Source: Bacteroides zoogleoformans
Lineage (GTDB): Bacteria; Bacteroidota; Bacteroidia; Bacteroidales; Bacteroidaceae
Assembly: GCF_002998435.1 (NCBI RefSeq)
Contig: NZ_CP027231.1
Coordinates: forward strand, 1,653,001 to 1,717,000
Direction: 5' to 3'
Length of the DNA: 64,000 bases
This document shows positions 62,042 to 64,000 of this stretch, piece by piece. The notes below the pieces were generated by a model. That model had not been told where the DNA came from and did no database searches. It worked only from the letters and a program-made list of their open reading frames with translations. Positions within the stretch are counted from its first letter, which is position 1. Every line of letters begins with the position of its first letter. The position numbers were made by a program, and so were the translations under genes.

Positions 62042-63310
62042 TTATCTTATCTTCAATGTTATAATCGTTATTGCTGCCAGCATGATGGTCACAATCCAGA
62101 AACGGACGGTAATCTTCGATTCGTGAAACAGCTTGTCCGGTTTGGTAAATACCACCTTGCAGCCCGGCTCCACCAGATTCATGCCGGTGCGGAAGTGGTC
62201 GTGTATCGGTGTGCGTTTGAAGAGGCGTTGCTTCACGCCCTTCCGTTTCCCTGCCTTGTAGTAGAAGCGTTGCAGAATGACCGACAGGTTCTCTACGAGG
62301 AATACGCCGCAAAGAATGGGTATCAGCAACTCCTTGTGTATGATGATGGCATATACGGCAATGATTCCTCCTATGGTCAGGCTGCCCGTATCGCCCATGA
62401 ATACTTGGGCCGGATAGGCATTGTACCACAAGAAGCCGATGAGGGCGCCGATGAAGGCGCAGATAAAGATTACCAGTTCCTCCGACCCCGGGATATACAT
62501 GATGTTCAGATAGCCGGCATATTCTATGTGGCCGGACACGTAGGCCAGTATTCCCAACGTCAGTCCGATGATAGCGGAGTTTCCGGCAGCCATGCCGTCC
62601 ATGCCGTCGTTCAGGTTGGCTCCATTTGATACGGCGGTGACCACGAAGATGGTGATGATGACGAACAAAACCCATCCGATTGTCTGGGCATGTTCGCCCA
62701 TGAAGCCTGCCAGGTCGGAATAATCGAAGTTATTGCTCTTGAAGAACGGAATGGTGGTTTGCGTGGCCTTGATTTCTTTGGCGGCATGCACCACCTCTAT
62801 TTGTCCGTCAGGCTTTTGTTGCTCTATGTTTTCGCGGATGACTACCTGCGGACTGAGGTAGAGCGTCATCCCCACGATAAGTCCCAGACCTACCTGCCCG
62901 ATGATTTTGAATTTTCCGTGCAGTCCTTCCTTGTCTTTCTTGAATATCTTGATGTAATCGTCCGCAAATCCCAGCGAACCCAACCAGACGGTTGTCACCA
63001 GCATCAATATCATGTACACGTTTCCCAGCCTGCCTAACAGCAGGCAAGGAATGAGAATGGCGACGATGATGATGATGCCCCCCATACTGGGTACGCCTGT
63101 CTTATTTACGCCGAACGGGTCGATGCCGGCGTCACGTTGTGTTTCGGTGATTTGTTTGCGCTTCAGCAGGTTGATGAACTTATCTCCCCAAATGCTCGAG
63201 ATGAGCAGTGCCAGGATGATGGCCATCAGCGACCTGAATGACGTATATCCAAACATTCCGGCGCCGGGGAAGTCATACCGGTCTAACCATTGAAATAAAT
63301 AGTAAAGCAT
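62042..63310 (-). CDS. mraY: Phospho-N-acetylmuramoyl-pentapeptide transferase
   Basis: 422 residues, about ten membrane helices. Motifs: GVPSMGGIIIIVAIL, GFADDYIKIFKKDKEGLHGKFK, NGANLNDGMDGMAAGNSAI (catalytic Asp), VFMGDTGSLTIGG and the cytosolic RTPIHDHFRTG. Makes lipid I. There is an insertion near residues 160-210 that is longer than in E. coli MraY and typical of Bacteroidetes. Confidence 0.97.
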   Translation of the reverse strand: MLYYLFQWLDRYDFPGAGMFGYTSFRSLMAIILALLISSIWGDKFINLLKRKQITETQRDAGIDPFGVNKTGVPSMGGIIIIVAILIPCLLLGRLGNVYMILMLVTTVWLGSLGFADDYIKIFKKDKEGLHGKFKIIGQVGLGLIVGMTLYLSPQVVIRENIEQQKPDGQIEVVHAAKEIKATQTTIPFFKSNNFDYSDLAGFMGEHAQTIGWVLFVIITIFVVTAVSNGANLNDGMDGMAAGNSAIIGLTLGILAYVSGHIEYAGYLNIMYIPGSEELVIFICAFIGALIGFLWYNAYPAQVFMGDTGSLTIGGIIAVYAIIIHKELLIPILCGVFLVENLSVILQRFYYKAGKRKGVKQRLFKRTPIHDHFRTGMNLVEPGCKVVFTKPDKLFHESKITVRFWIVTIMLAAITIITLKIR

Positions 63311-63341
63311 AATCTCTCTGTCTTCTTATAGGTTTGTTCTC

Positions 63342-64000
63342 TTATTCCTGATTCAGAATGGCTTTCAACTCTTCCTTATCGTCGAAGTGATGTTTCACTC
63401 CTTTTATCTCCTGATAATTCTCGTGTCCTTTTCCGGCAACGAGAATCACGTCTCCCGGCTGTGCAAACATGCAGGCGGTTTTGATGGCTTCCCGGCGGTC
63501 GGCAATGCAGATTGTCTTTTGCAGGTCGTCTTTGTCGAGTCCTGCCAGCATATCGTCGATGATGTCTTGCGGCTCTTCGAAGCGCGGATTGTCCGAAGTG
63601 ATGATGAGGCGGTGGCTCAGTCGTGCCGCTTCTTTCGCCATGATGGGGCGCTTGCCTTTATCGCGGTTACCGCCGGCACCGCACACGGTGATAACCTTGC
63701 CTCTTCCCTCCAATATTCCGTGGATGGCATTCAGCACATTGACCAGCGCATCCGGCGTATGGGCATAGTCCACAATGGCAGTAACGCCTTTGGGAGAACG
63801 AATGGCTTCGAAACGCCCGGCCACGGGACGAAGCGTACTGAGGGCTATCAACGCCTCTTCCTCTTTCTTGCCCAGCAACACGGCGGCGCCGAATACGGCC
63901 AGCAGATTGCTTGCATTGAATTTCCCGATGAAATGCACGGCCAGCTCGTGGTTGTTGAAGTCGAGCAGCATACCTTCAAAATGCGATTCCAGCACCTTCC
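63342..64000 (-). CDS. murE: UDP-MurNAc-tripeptide synthetase MurE, N-terminus beyond window
   Basis: The frame is open to the right edge and contains the C-terminal part of Mur[75 protein letters not shown] and [18 protein letters not shown]. The DNPR motif is the one that selects meso-diaminopimelate. The N-terminal and ATP-binding parts lie outside the window. The apparent start codons inside this stretch are internal. Confidence 0.94.
   Translation of the reverse strand, partial: KVLESHFEGMLLDFNNHELAVHFIGKFNASNLLAVFGAAVLLGKKEEEALIALSTLRPVAGRFEAIRSPKGVTAIVDYAHTPDALVNVLNAIHGILEGRGKVITVCGAGGNRDKGKRPIMAKEAARLSHRLIITSDNPRFEEPQDIIDDMLAGLDKDDLQKTICIADRREAIKTACMFAQPGDVILVAGKGHENYQEIKGVKHHFDDKEELKAILNQE

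Overview
The window looks like a chromosomal segment of a gut Bacteroides-type bacterium (Bacteroidales). The evidence is the gene content (GldH, RicT, fimbrillin-family lipoproteins, DUF3575/DUF5119 proteins, HU-HIG protein, a TonB-dependent receptor, a GH43 xylosidase), many -7 boxes of the Bacteroides form TAnnTTTG placed just upstream of genes, and the lack of strong Shine-Dalgarno sequences. No rRNA or tRNA gene was seen.

Layout. 1-1548: a GH43 lipoprotein cut by the left edge, then an IS982-type transposase remnant. 2494-7682: a sugar-nucleotide-type nucleotidyltransferase, an ABC-F ATPase and an M13 metallopeptidase. 7850-15144: purH followed by the rod-shape operon mreB-mreC-mreD-mrdA-rodA. 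15222-20830: a minus-strand metF-holB-ricT-gldH group, split between holB and ricT by an IS110-family element and a small plus-strand structured RNA. 20925-29426: a fimbrillin/FISUMP lipoprotein, metA, a U32 peptidase, a zinc-ribbon membrane lipoprotein and a TonB receptor.

29600-39420 is the accessory heart of the window: a tyrosine recombinase, a 256-bp segment bounded by perfect 19-bp inverted repeats, and a GC-rich fimbrial operon (DUF3575 barrel protein, DUF5119 lipoprotein, short fimbrillin, large tip-type fimbrillin). An exact eight-copy 23-bp tandem array, an HU-HIG DNA-binding protein and a small unknown ORF follow. The recombinase, inverted repeats and adjacent fimbrial operon together look like a phase-variation switch; this is the strongest candidate for an undescribed system. 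Several dispersed repeats cluster here, one of them inside the recombinase reading frame.

39455-51854: an FAD oxidoreductase, radA, an ATPase remnant, a small lipoprotein, ansA, and a threonine operon (leader peptide, thrA, an ApgM-family protein in the place of homoserine kinase, thrC), then recO and a DUF3836 protein. 52172-64000: the division and cell-wall (dcw) cluster on the minus strand, reading murE (cut by the right edge), mraY, murD, ftsW, murG, murC, ftsQ, ftsA, ftsZ and then a YqeY-like gene. A second 23-bp-period tandem array of unrelated sequence lies between ftsW and murG. Cell-shape (mre/rod) and cell-division/peptidoglycan (dcw) modules therefore sit at opposite ends of the window, with the variable surface-structure locus between them.
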